Shown: in pieces, positions 45,822 to 55,950 of the stretch
How positions within the stretch are numbered: the stretch's first letter is position 1
How the letters are laid out: the number at the start of each line of letters is the position of its first letter
NCBI GenBank assembly: GCA_022497145.1
Contig: MU385864.1
Coordinates: forward strand, 372,001 to 436,000
Source of the DNA: Rostrohypoxylon terebratum
Taxonomy: Eukaryota; Ascomycota; Sordariomycetes; Xylariales; Hypoxylaceae
Reading direction: 5' to 3'
DNA: 64,000 nt
Translations under genes and position numbers: made by a program
The notes under the pieces: model-generated
Databases searched by the model: none
What the model was told of the DNA's origin: nothing
What the model saw: only the letters and a program-made list of their open reading frames with translations

Positions 45822-47000
45822 CAAGTAGTAAGTAGCTAAGATAGCGGCTGGCGGTGCTCCTGTAAGCTTTTCTAACGAGTTAGATTTCTAGGATGTCGAT
45901 GTTCCGAGGCGGGTATAGTGTCATCGTTGAGGCTATTTCTTTGATGTACCATTAGATCGGTAGTCGAACAAATAGGGATCTTTCTTATTGTTAACAGTAC
46001 AGGGGATGAAGTGTCTGTTACAAGAAACCTCCGGTCATATTGCCTAGTAAGACCTGAGCTGAGCTGAGATAGGATGGGATGGGATGGATAAAGACAGAGA
46101 CAAGAGGTTGTACAGGTGGTAAAGAATTCCAGCTGTGGCACGCGGATTCCACGATACAAGCAAAGGAACAAGAGACCTTACTAGGTAGATCTTAAACCTA
46201 ATATGTAAGAAAAACAATTACCGGAATGTCAATGCTTCTTTATTTCGATACATGACAAAGTGACGGGGATACTGGGATACTGATACTATGATGATACTGA
46301 GATGCTGATGTGATTAAGACTGATCTGGAATGGGCAGAAGCCAAGAGAACCGCCAAGGGTCCAATGGTTCGTAAGAGAGATGGGAACAAAAAAAAAGATC
46401 CAAAGATCAGTCGGTAATAGCCGTTGGTAAGGTTGGCAAGTTGTTTAATCTGGCATGAGGCTCTTTGTTTTTAAAACGCGGGTTAGATGACCTCGTGGCA
46501 TCTGAATACAACATAACGCACCCTCTAGTTGATTAGGCGAGGGGTGGGAAAGAAAGCTGATTGTTTCTCTTTTTTTTTTTTTCTGTCGTCTTGTTGGGTT
46601 GGAGCATGAAGGTGGGATGATTGGTACTGTACTTGTATATGATGATGGATCTTAGATGGCTGGACGGTTGGATGGACGGTTGGAAGGGCGGGCTGGCGGG
46701 CTGGCGGGGTGGTAAAGGTCTACGATTCTCAAAAGAGTAAAAAGATGATAGATCGTGTGTCACTGAGAAAAGTCCTGCAGATTCTAGATTAACCTACTGG
46801 GGAACTAAAAGCCCACCAATGGCAACTCCCGCAGTTCCTGTTACTTGCAGAGAAGTAACGGTCCATTTCTGCTGCGACATTCGCTTTGCTAATCTCAATA
46901 CAAGCACGTTATGTTCTTAGACTTTAGCTTTAGACTTTGTGACTTTTTAAGTTCAATGTTTGAGAGCTGGAAATGACCCTGACAAAGTTACAACTCTACG

Positions 47001-49597
47001 GCTTAGTATGTATTACAAGTTTACAGCAACTTTACAACTTTGGCAGGTACAAACTCACCGCCCAACTGTCTATAGTAGCATATATAATATGTCGCACATT
47101 CGATTAGCGAGCACATTAGTCAGATCGAATCAAAGATACCGTGTAACTTACGTTGCGTAACCCTTCCTGCTTTCCCACAAATTTATATTTTTCACCATTT
47201 TCCCACCACCGCTGCGTTAACAATTAAATAGCTAACTGAACTTAGATATACGGCTACACCTACCTGGGCAATACAAGAAATACGTACTGATCGAAGGTAA
47301 CCCCAAATCAGTAAAGTGTGGATGTGACTAGGGATGGATGTATGTATGTACATATGTAGGTTAGGAGGTTACCTAAATTACGACGTATTAAAATGATACG
47401 GTACTGAGTACTTAGCACCTCCCACCCACACTTTTCCACACTGACTGTTAACATGCATCCCACTCTACCTACCTAGTATCTTTTAAAAAGCGATTTTGAG
47501 AGACGATCTCTTCATTTGGCACATTTCTCTACACGAGCTACGTATAATATAATCATATAATTATAAGAGAAGAGTTGCTTAACTGCTTTCTTCTTCTTCT
47601 GCATCTACCTGCATAACATACCCTAGGGCCTAGGTACTTTATCAATCACCTACATACCTACATATACATGCTAGGTATGTACTAGATATAAAATGCGAAT
47701 ACAAAAACCCTGACATCACCTTCATCGCAAAAAGCGGACCATTGCTTTATCTTTAACTCTCCTTTTTTTTTCTTTGCAGGTCAGAAGTTAGAAGTCGGCA
47801 GCTAAGCAAATCGATTATTCATTCCTCAGCCCAGACAGAAAAAATCGGCAGTCCCGTACCTTTTTTCTCTCTCCACTTTGGAACTACCTGGACTACTTTT
47901 GACTACTACTTTTGACTTGGATCAACTCAAACCTGGCTTCGCACAAATCTTAATTCTAGCTGCTTCCGTCTTCCGTCTCCCATCTCCCATCTCCCATCTC
48001 CTGGGCCATCTCCTCCTCTAAATCTCTAAATCCTCTTACCTACCATACCTACCTACCTAATAACCCTTCCATCTACTATCTTTATCCCCTCCGCTTCTTA
48101 CGCATTGCCGCCCTGTCTTGTCCTCTCTCTTCTTTCTACTTAGTTACTGGCTTCCTAACAATGACCGTCTTCACTTACACAAATCGAAGTTTGGTCAGCC
48201 ATTATCTGCGCCGCCTCTAACATTAGCTGGAACCCTTCCAAGGTTCCTATCGAATTTTCGCCTCCACTCGAACCACAGGGCACACAGGACACAAGCACCA
48301 TTCACACCATTCACACTATTCGCAATACGTACAGAAAATACCAAGTACCTATTCGGTTGATTCGGTTTGTTGCCGATATCCCGCTCTGAACCCCAGTTGT
48401 CTTGGATTATCATCCATCACCCATTACCCATTACCATCACCCATCACCATTCCACAATAGCCCCAGGTACCTAGGTAACTTACCTAACCTACCGGAGAAA
48501 AACACTATTATTATTATAATACATAATAATCCATCCATCGACATTATTCTCTCACCACTTATCCGGGTCTCACTGGGTCGGGTGGACTTAAAACAGCTTA
48601 AGATCCCCGTCACTCAAACTACTGCAATTAATATTTTCTTGACTACGCTATTCGCTATTCGATACGCCGGGATACACAAACAACACCTACATTTATCTAG
48701 TACTTAGTGGACTCCTCAAGACTCCTTTTCTGCTCTCCTAATTATTACCTTTAACTTTATTTTTTCGTCTTCTTTTCATCTCCTCTCTAAATCTTTCCTC
48801 TTTGAGATACCAAGGATATCAACTATATACCTTTACATACTTTACCACAACAACAACAACAGCAGCAGCACCAATCCAGTTGCTCCAGGAAACCGGGAAA
48901 GGTTAATCCATATGAACTATATTTTTACACTGGGCAAGCCGCAAGTTAGGAAGCCACAGCCTGTAGTCAGTAGGCAGTAGCCCGCGCAAATCAATCAAGA
49001 TACCACATACCTTCCATAGCCCTGAAGGTACTTCGTACTAGCATACCTATTTAAATAAGTTCGGACGAGCCAGCAGCGATCTAGAAGATCAAGCAGACAG
49101 CACCTACCAACGAGTTAACCCAGGGCTGCCAGGAGAGCCAGGACCCAAACTTTGCGAAGGCTAGAAGCAACTTCGAGCTAGACTACTCTTAACAGTAGTC
49201 CCAGTTCGCCTCCCCACACACTCTGCACACTCTTGCCCTACTTTGACCTACTTGATTATTAACTTTTTGCTTGTCACGGGAAACTACAAATTCCCAGCAT
49301 CCCGCTTCTGATTAATTTCTCCCTTTCCCACTTCTCCATTGCGAAACGCACCCGACCAGGTCATTACGCTGTTTTGCCATTCGTCATCTGCGTCGCCAAC
49401 ACCTGGGCGTAGCCCACCCCCAAAGGCGACTCGAGCCGCCAACTACTTCTCGATTCGCCGAAACTAATCCCTTCCTATCTCTCCCCGCTGCGCTGCCCGC
49501 TGCCGCCCCGTCGCCAAGTGACCTTTTTCCTATTCGAGACTTGGAGACTTTTAACGATCCTATTGTTCGAAGAAAAACCTCCGCTCAACACCTGGCA
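47001..49597 (+). promoter_or_regulatory. Promoter and long pyrimidine-rich leader region of the HAL4/SAT4-type kinase
   Basis: From about 47580 on the sequence is C/T-rich on the plus strand, with TCTCCCA tandem units near 47970-48000, CCATCA/CCATTA-type units near 48410-48450 and CAACAACAGCAG units near 48850. A TTTGCAG acceptor near 47780 could end a 5'UTR intron, but the donor is uncertain. Frames here are low-complexity and not called genes. Many fungal kinase genes have leaders of 1 kb or more, which fits this layout. Confidence 0.45.
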
Positions 49598-51206
49598 ATG
49601 CAACCTAGTATCGTCCGTGCAGAAGATAGAGCACCCTCCAGAGCACCCTCACTTTCTAATCCTTCAGAAATGTCGAGCACGTCGGAAAAGACGGTTTCAC
49701 CCAGCGCCTCAAAGCAATCGTCAATAAAATCATTCGAGCTCGCAACAAAATCTCCGAAGCTTAGACCCCAGAATGGCCAACCTATTAACGATTCCCTCCA
49801 TGCCGAAGGTCAGCCGAGGCAACCCGAGAAGGGTTCCATCAAGAATATGTTAACCCGCATGTTCTCCAATAAGGACGACGTCCCCAAATCCGGCCTTGTT
49901 GATGCCTCACAGCCCTCCAAGCGTGTTGTCCCAAGCCCATCTCCCAGCCAGACTGGTGTCGCATCCGCATCACCAGCGAAGCAAGGTTCTGTAGCACGCA
50001 AACCATCTGCAGCTGACCCATCTGCTGCGACAAAGTCGGTCCATCACCAACGTTTTGTCATGAATCCAGATGTTGCCGGCGGCCACGAGCATCACCTTAA
50101 GGGCAGCAAGCGACAAGAGAAGCTATCCGACATGTGGAAGACCCTCCTCGGAAGGAAGCAAGACCAACCGCCCGAAGCCGACCTATCCTTGGTCTCCAGT
50201 TGGGTTGACACTCTAAAGCAAGAGAAGGAGACGCTGGCTGGCGACAGGAGAGGAGGGCCTAACCAGAGCTCTACCTTAGTTGAGAAGTATGGCAAATGCC
50301 AGGAGGTCGTAGGCCGCGGCGCTTTCGGCATCGTAAGGATATCGCACAAGAAAGTGGAGAACGGAGAGAAGCTTTTCGCAGTCAAGGAGTTCCGTCGCAG
50401 ACCCGAAGAAACTGAGAAGAAGTATAGCAAGCGTCTCACGGCCGAGTTCTGCATCTCTTCCTCGCTGCGTCATCCGAATATCATCCACACCCTAGACCTG
50501 CTGAAGGACCAAAAAGGCGACTACTGCGAGGTCATGGAGTATTGCTCCGGCGGCGACCTTTATACTCTCGTCCTAGCCGCCGGAAAATTAGAAGTGGCCG
50601 AAGCCGACTGTTATTTCAAGCAGATGATGCGCGGCGTTGAGTACCTGCACGAGATGGGTGTAGCGCATCGAGACTTGAAGCCGGAGAACTTACTTCTGAC
50701 AAGCCATGGCGCCCTAAAAATCACCGATTTCGGCAATGGCGAATGCTTCAGGATGGCATGGGAAAACGATGCCCACATGGTATCGGGTCTTTGTGGTTCC
50801 GCCCCTTATATCGCCCCCGAGGAATACATCGACAAGGAATTCGACGCCCGCGCTGTCGATGTCTGGGCTTGTGGCGTCATCTATATGGCAATGAGAACCG
50901 GAAGGCACCTTTGGCGAGTCGCCAAGAAGGACGAGGACGAGTTTTACGAGCGATACCTCGAGGGGCGCCGCGACGAAGAGGGTTATGGCCCGATCGAGTC
51001 GTTACACCGTGTAAGTTCTCACCAATAGTCCTATGACTCAATGCTCTTGCATGATCCTAACGAATGACGTGAAGGCACGGTGTAGGAATGTCATCTACTC
51101 CATCCTAGACCCCAACCCTACGCGACGTATCACAGCATCGCAAGTGCTCAAGTCAGAATGGGGCCGCGAAATTAAACTCTGCAAGGCTGGTGAGGAAGGT
51201 GTTTAA
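49598..51206 (+). CDS. HAL4/SAT4-type Ser/Thr protein kinase
   Basis: Fungal-specific kinases of this group (Hal4/Sat4, Hal5 and Npr1 relatives) stabilise plasma-membrane K+ and nutrient transporters. Two exons: 49598-51010 and 51075-51206. The 64-nt intron has a GTAAGT donor and a CCTAAC branch site. The product is 514 residues. The N-terminal ~230 residues are Ser/Pro-rich and probably disordered. The kinase domain (about 231-500) has GRGAFG, ATP lysine Lys263 in FAVKEF, HRDLKPEN with Asp359, DFG at Asp377 followed by the group-typical NGECFRMAWE, and CGSAPYIAPEEY. The open frame begins at a TTG at 49541; the first ATG is 49598 and the ATG at 49670 is an alternative. The group is clear; HAL4 versus HAL5 orthology is not. 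Confidence 0.92.
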
Positions 51207-52740
51207 GCGATGCCGCTTTTCCCGAACGAGCACTTCCCTCTTTTGAGTAAGGGACGGAGGCGTTTTAATGGTCAGGTTTGGCCTTGGAGTGCTGTTATCG
51301 TCCCTTTGGTGTCCTCATCCCCTGTAGAAGATGTCGACCCTGATGTGCTTCGTTGCCTTGCCGAAAAGAAGAAAAGATCTCTCCATAAGCCAATCAAACC
51401 CGCGAGCATGAGTTCTCGGAATTTTCTTTATGAATTAAACATCCTTTCATCCTGCATGGAGTTTTGGTGAAATCACGGTTTCTTGCATTTATTTTTTCCG
51501 TTCTCGAGTTCGTATTCTCCATTACACATTTTAGTCTCGAAACCTCGGGTTACGGTACCGGATTCCATGCGCAGCGCATCAAAACAGGATTGGTGAATAG
51601 ATGCGCCATGCGCCATGCGCTCTGCGAGTGAGCGTCAAGTAGGAGGACAGCTCTCATATTCATTGTCATGTATCGGGATAGACGCATAACTCGCATTTCT
51701 CGTGGGCTGCTGCAGAGAGGAAAGGGAACTAGGCGGCTAGGGGTTGGTTGCCTTTTATTCTCGGTTAGGTTCACCTACTCGGACGGCGTGACTAGGGGCG
51801 GATGTCGCATAGCCAAGATCTGGTTTGTTCATTCATGGGGGCCTTCTGATTCGGAGCAAACTAGATAGGTGGTAGGCGGTATAGTTGAAGTTTAGAAGCT
51901 CGTCGTCGCCTCTTGTATCTCAAACTTGTTCCTGGCACGGATATCAAGGAACAGTCTAGAGGCTCTTGAGGGGACGAATCAGTAATACTTCTGGAATAAC
52001 AGTACATACTAGTCCCCCCTTTTCAATATTTTATAATTTAGGGAACGGGCGAATGGAGGGACCCTTGATTGCTAACGCACATACGAAGGACTGTGCCCCT
52101 CACTTTACCCAACAAATAAGTTGGATACGGATGCTAGGGGGTTCAGACATACTTGTCGAACTGGGCGTTGGCCCAGAGGATCGGGAAGATCCAGCAGCTA
52201 TACGTATCAACTCTTAAGCGGTTCGTACAGTGGATAGCTCAAATTACGAGAAACACGAACGACACGACGTGTCTATGAAGTCAATATTGGATTAATTCAT
52301 GAATCACATATATATCATCTTCGTGACAGGTTTTGACGGGCTCCTCATTTTCAATATTCGTTTCACATGTTTACTAGGTACACACGAATGAGCATTCATT
52401 ATCTCATGTACGACTCGATCATGATTCGAGACTGAGTCGGGGAGGGAAACATCCATCCTCCATTTCTTTTGCTCATTAAGGTACCTACCTAAATAAGCAC
52501 GAATTTCGAATACCTCGAATTTAGACTAATAGGAGATACAGAGATATGCTACCTAACGCTGTTCTCACTTCTAGAGCTCGACGGCTCGTGGTTTTTTTTT
52601 TTTTTTAAAAAAAAAAATTTAACGAGATAGGACTTATGATAATGTGTATATAGTAAATATGATGCTGTATATCCAGTTTCTCACATCTACAATACCGGGT
52701 TCCTCGACGAACCATCACTCTCACATTCCCCATCTTATCC
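51207..52740. other. Intergenic region between convergent gene ends
   Basis: The kinase (+) and the SDR gene (-) converge here, leaving 1.5 kb. Open frames are short and unrecognised. Near its right end is a T-run joined to an A-run (52592-52617). Confidence 0.6.
52592..52617. repeat. T15-A11 homopolymer inverted repeat
   Basis: Fifteen T are immediately followed by eleven A, about 125 bp past the SDR stop codon. It could form an A/U hairpin in a 3'UTR and may also be an assembly-sensitive site. Confidence 0.8.
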
Positions 52741-53799
52741 TCACGCCTTACTCTTCCCCAACACCTCCAGATACTGACCCGCCACATCCACCACGGCGCT
52801 CTCAAACGTCCTCAGCTTCCTCCCCAGCAGCTCCTCCACGTCCCCGCTCGTCTCGTAGTTCACGGGCAGAGTAGGGACGCTGCCCCTCGTGAACACGCCC
52901 TCCCCCACGGCCTTCGGGAACGCCTTGGCTATGATGTCGAAGATGGCGTCGTAGTCGACGGGCGTCGAGACGCCGTAATCCTCGACCTTGGCTTTGGCTG
53001 CGGAGGGGGAGGAAGAGGGGGGAGAGCGAAAGAGCACGCGGAGGTGCAGGTCCGCGAGGTCGTCGATATGCACGAAGCCCCCGTGGATCGGGAACGGCAG
53101 CTCCGCGCCCAACATTCCCATCATCAGGAAGTTGTTCGAGCTATTCCGCGACCGCATCATGGTGGCGTCGAGGGCTAGCTCGTTGCGCCCGAAGACGTAC
53201 CCCGGGACCACGTGCGCGATGCCGAAATGCGGGGTCTGCGTTCGCGCGAAGGTGTCGGTGTGTTGTAGGGAGGCTATCTTGCTGGTCACGTACCCTGAGA
53301 AGACGTCTGCGAAGGTGGAGGGTAGGGGGGATGGGAGAGGGACCCGGGTTGATGCTGTTGTTGTTGGGGTGGATGGAGAGGGGAGTGTGAGACCGAGGTT
53401 CGCTACGATGGACGATGTTATCACGACGCGCTGGACGGTGGGTGTCTTTAGCGCGGAGGATAGCAGGTTCGTTGTCATCTTGACAGTGGGTTCGTAGACA
53501 TCCGTCGTCGGGTCGTGCGTGGGATACGGGACCGGCGAGCCGGCGTGGATGATATGCGTGACTCCTCCCGCTAGCGCGGCGTCGAAGGCCCCGTCAGCGC
53601 ACAAGTCGGGAATTATGACCGGCGAGAGACGAGCCTCGTTCAGAGCCAGTTTCTGCACTGCTGGGTTCGAGGAGACGAGGTGGGCTTTCTCTTCCGAGCG
53701 TACCGTATACCGCACGTTATGCCCGCCGGCGAGCGCTGCGAGAAGGATGCGGAAGCCGATTAGACCGGATGCTCCAGTGATGAGGATAGTCGCAGCCAT
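52741..53799 (-). CDS. NAD(P)-dependent extended SDR (dihydroflavonol-reductase/epimerase-like)
   Basis: A single-exon 352-residue cytosolic oxidoreductase. The Rossmann nucleotide motif TGASGLIG is at residues 8-15, a TSS active-site serine region at about 128-130, and the catalytic pair Tyr170/Lys174 lies in SGYVTSK. HVVPGYVFG and the downstream FVHIDDLADLHL match extended SDRs related to dihydroflavonol 4-reductases and fungal ketoreductases (for example Gre2-like proteins). A Ser/Thr/Pro-rich loop (about 140-162) is longer than usual. The ATG at 53799 begins the Rossmann strand directly, as is normal for this family. The gene is visibly GC-richer, with many C/G-ending codons, than surrounding DNA. 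The substrate cannot be told; there are no biosynthetic neighbours. Confidence 0.9.
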   Translation of the reverse strand: MAATILITGASGLIGFRILLAALAGGHNVRYTVRSEEKAHLVSSNPAVQKLALNEARLSPVIIPDLCADGAFDAALAGGVTHIIHAGSPVPYPTHDPTTDVYEPTVKMTTNLLSSALKTPTVQRVVITSSIVANLGLTLPSPSTPTTTASTRVPLPSPLPSTFADVFSGYVTSKIASLQHTDTFARTQTPHFGIAHVVPGYVFGRNELALDATMMRSRNSSNNFLMMGMLGAELPFPIHGGFVHIDDLADLHLRVLFRSPPSSSPSAAKAKVEDYGVSTPVDYDAIFDIIAKAFPKAVGEGVFTRGSVPTLPVNYETSGDVEELLGRKLRTFESAVVDVAGQYLEVLGKSKA

Positions 53800-54204
53800 C
53801 GTGTTTTCATCTCATATATATTAGGTAAGATCATAGCATAGGTTCAGACGGACTGCAAGAAAAAATAGCGAGCATTTATTACGCCGTATCCTCAAAATCC
53901 TATAGGACTTGTCCTGCTACGCCGCTCACTTCTATTGGTAATAATCACCACTATGGATAGATATCTCACCTCACTATCCCCTACTCCTCCCACCCCCTTA
54001 AGGGCTTCTACTCCTACTCTAAGACGACATCATCTAATAGAGTTAAAGACTTTCTTCAGCTACTATTCCTTTTTTCCCTTTCTGTTTTTAAGCCTGCATA
54101 TGCATGATTACCCCGATCAAGTCCGAAAGTCCGGGATAATCTCCACCTGCCGCCACCCAGCGCTGCATCGTGGTATATAGACCAGTATAGCCTCCCAAAC
54201 TACC
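53800..54204. other. Intergenic region between SDR start and 5S rRNA gene
   Basis: About 400 bp upstream of the SDR start on one side and of the 5S gene on the other. No supported open frame is present. Confidence 0.6.
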
Positions 54205-54323
54205 ACGTACGACCATAGGACTCAGAGAACTCGGGGTCCCGTCTGCTCCTCCTTAGATAAGCTGAGTACCGCCAGATCAGTAGTTGGGTCGGTGACGACC
54301 AGCGAATCCCTGGTGTTATACGT
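54205..54323 (+). rRNA. 5S ribosomal RNA
   Basis: A 119-nt segment begins ACGTACGACCATAGG and ends TTATACGT, whose ends pair as 5S helix I (with one mismatch). Internal sequence matches fungal 5S rRNA closely: GGGGTCCCGTC, AGATAAGC, and TAGTTGGGTCGGTGACGACC followed by AGCGAATCCC. The internal promoter region is therefore present. Single dispersed 5S genes are typical of filamentous ascomycetes. A T6 run starts 6 nt after the 3' end. Slight divergence at the 5' part (GGACTCAGAGAACTC) could mean a variant or ageing copy. Confidence 0.88.
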
Positions 54324-54328
54324 TGAAA

Positions 54329-54349
54329 TTTTTTATCAATTTTTTTTTT
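54329..54349 (+). terminator. RNA polymerase III terminator of the 5S gene
   Basis: Six T (54329-54334) are followed by ten T (54340-54349) just past the 5S 3' end, as expected for Pol III termination with a back-up site. Confidence 0.8.
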
Positions 54350-54497
54350 GGTCTATGTAATTTCTTCCTTTTTTTTATTCCCATTCCCACTTAGTCGCGT
54401 GCTATTACGTACCGGGGTTCCGGGTAGAAATAGTATACGAAGTACTACTACTGTAAGTAAGCGTGCGGCGGGAGGTGTGTGGGGAATCTTCAAAAAG

Positions 54498-54505
54498 AAA
54501 AAAAA
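54498..54505 (-). terminator. RNA polymerase III terminator of the tRNA-Arg gene
   Basis: Eight A on the plus strand read as T8 on the minus strand, 36 nt past the tRNA discriminator base; a second T5 run follows. It fits Pol III termination. Confidence 0.65.
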
Positions 54506-54541
54506 TCTTCGCACGCTAACAGATAGGGCGAGCAAAAGTGA

Positions 54542-54637
54542 AGGTCCGCCTGGGGGTCGAACCCAGAATCTCCTGATTAACTTAACTTCTTTGGTTGAAA
54601 GTCGTAGTCAGACGCCTTACCATTGGGCCAACGGACC
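54542..54637 (-). tRNA. tRNA-Arg (ACG anticodon), intron-containing
   Basis: On the minus strand the sequence folds as a cloverleaf. The acceptor stem is GGTCCGT with GCGGACC, the D-arm is GCCCAATGGTAAGGC, the anticodon stem is TCTGA with TCAGG, and the T-arm is CTGGG-TTCGACC-CCCAG. The anticodon loop reads CTACGAA once a 24-nt intron (54578-54601) after position 37 is removed, giving anticodon ACG (edited to ICG for Arg CGN codons). The intron position is canonical for eukaryotic nuclear tRNAs. The box B GGTTCGACC is intact. It converges with the 5S gene. Confidence 0.9.
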
Positions 54638-55950
54638 GCTGCAACATAGTTGGAACTGAATTGCGATGGTGTTTAGCTTGTTTCTTGTCATATATATATA
54701 TAGGTACTCTTGATTTTGGGAGAGAAGAAGTCCCTCTGAATTTGGGGGAAGGACTGCTGAGCGAACAATGCTTATTCGTAGTGTAAACTTTGTGAACTGA
54801 CAAACATTCTACACAGGGTTGAAGTAGTAGTTGACAAGTAACATCTAGTATAACCCTAATCCTGACATTGTTTGACTAATACTACGTAGAGTTGTCTCAC
54901 GATATCTTTGTAATGGATGCTCTAGGTACCGAGACCTACACTAACATCCTTAAACACGCAAGCTCTTATACCCATATCCACCTAGCTTAATTGGCTGGAA
55001 TATACATTGATAAGAATCACAAAAAGCGCTAGAAAAAAATTCCGGAGAGTGTAGATTCAAGATCTATTCATCACAAGGCCCATGAGTCGGGAAAGAGCCA
55101 TATTATGTATTTACCTGAACCCGCTCCCGTAGGAGTCCCGGGCTCGCTCCTGATACGAACCGGCCTCTACGCACAAAGCCATTCCTTCCCTTCCCTTCCC
55201 CGAGCCTGTGAGCCACGATGCTCCTGTGGGTAGCAAAATAAATACAACATGACGCCTTTCCCCCCTTTCCGTCCCTCCGCTCGGCATGCCTCTTATTGTG
55301 GTCACGACTGCCTCGGAATCCCCGCCCGGCCCTCAAACAGATGTACCACCCCGTTCATACTTCGTCTCTTAAGACCGCCCTCCCGCCGTCAAGAAAAACA
55401 CATGTTTTTGAAGGCTCTTTCACCTCCGAAAAGAGACGAAAGATGACAACCCACCCCGAAAAACGACAAAAAGGAAAAAGAACATCCCCTGATCATCTTT
55501 TCTTCCACCAACATCGGTATTGGGTATCAAGGTCCCCAAGAGATCGAGCGTCCCTACACGGCCGCCCGGAAAGCTCCCGCCTCTGATGGCGCCCAGGATA
55601 TTCGCCGAAGCTGCTCGTGCCGAAATGCCGTCACCCCGTAGCGACGTATTCAGTTTTTAAGACATTACATCCCCCGATCCGTGCTCGTGTCTGGATCCCG
55701 CGACAAAAGGAAGCCCATATCAGAGGAACGGGATTGGATCCGCGGGACTAGGTTAGCGAGCATGGATCGTCACGTGGAGTTAAGACGTTGCCCGTCAGCA
55801 AAAAGCATACATCGCCTCCCAAAAATAAAAATCCTTATCGGAGCATGTACACGCGAACAGGCCGTTATGTGTTTCATACCGTGGCGTAAAATCGTCAAGT
55901 TGCAGGAAATGTCAATTGGATCCGCCGCGGTAAGATTCGTCGCCTATGAC
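54638..55950. other. Intergenic region upstream of tRNA and downstream of the 55951-57502 gene
   Basis: 1.3 kb with no recognised gene; open frames on both strands are short. It should include the 3'UTR of the neighbouring minus-strand gene. Confidence 0.6.

Larger units (their letters stand above)
39926..47000. other. Gene-poor region with microsatellites and a foldback element
   Basis: No gene is recognised over 7 kb. Short open frames on both strands lack family motifs. The stretch contains an 18-bp perfect palindrome, a 15-G run, (ATGT)n, (GGT)n and (CAAAA)n microsatellites, a ~123-bp foldback element (41044-41166) and two CCTAGGACCTAGG loci (42784 and 45802). A TGACGTCA (CRE-type) octamer sits at 44568-44575 with no gene nearby. 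Confidence 0.6.
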
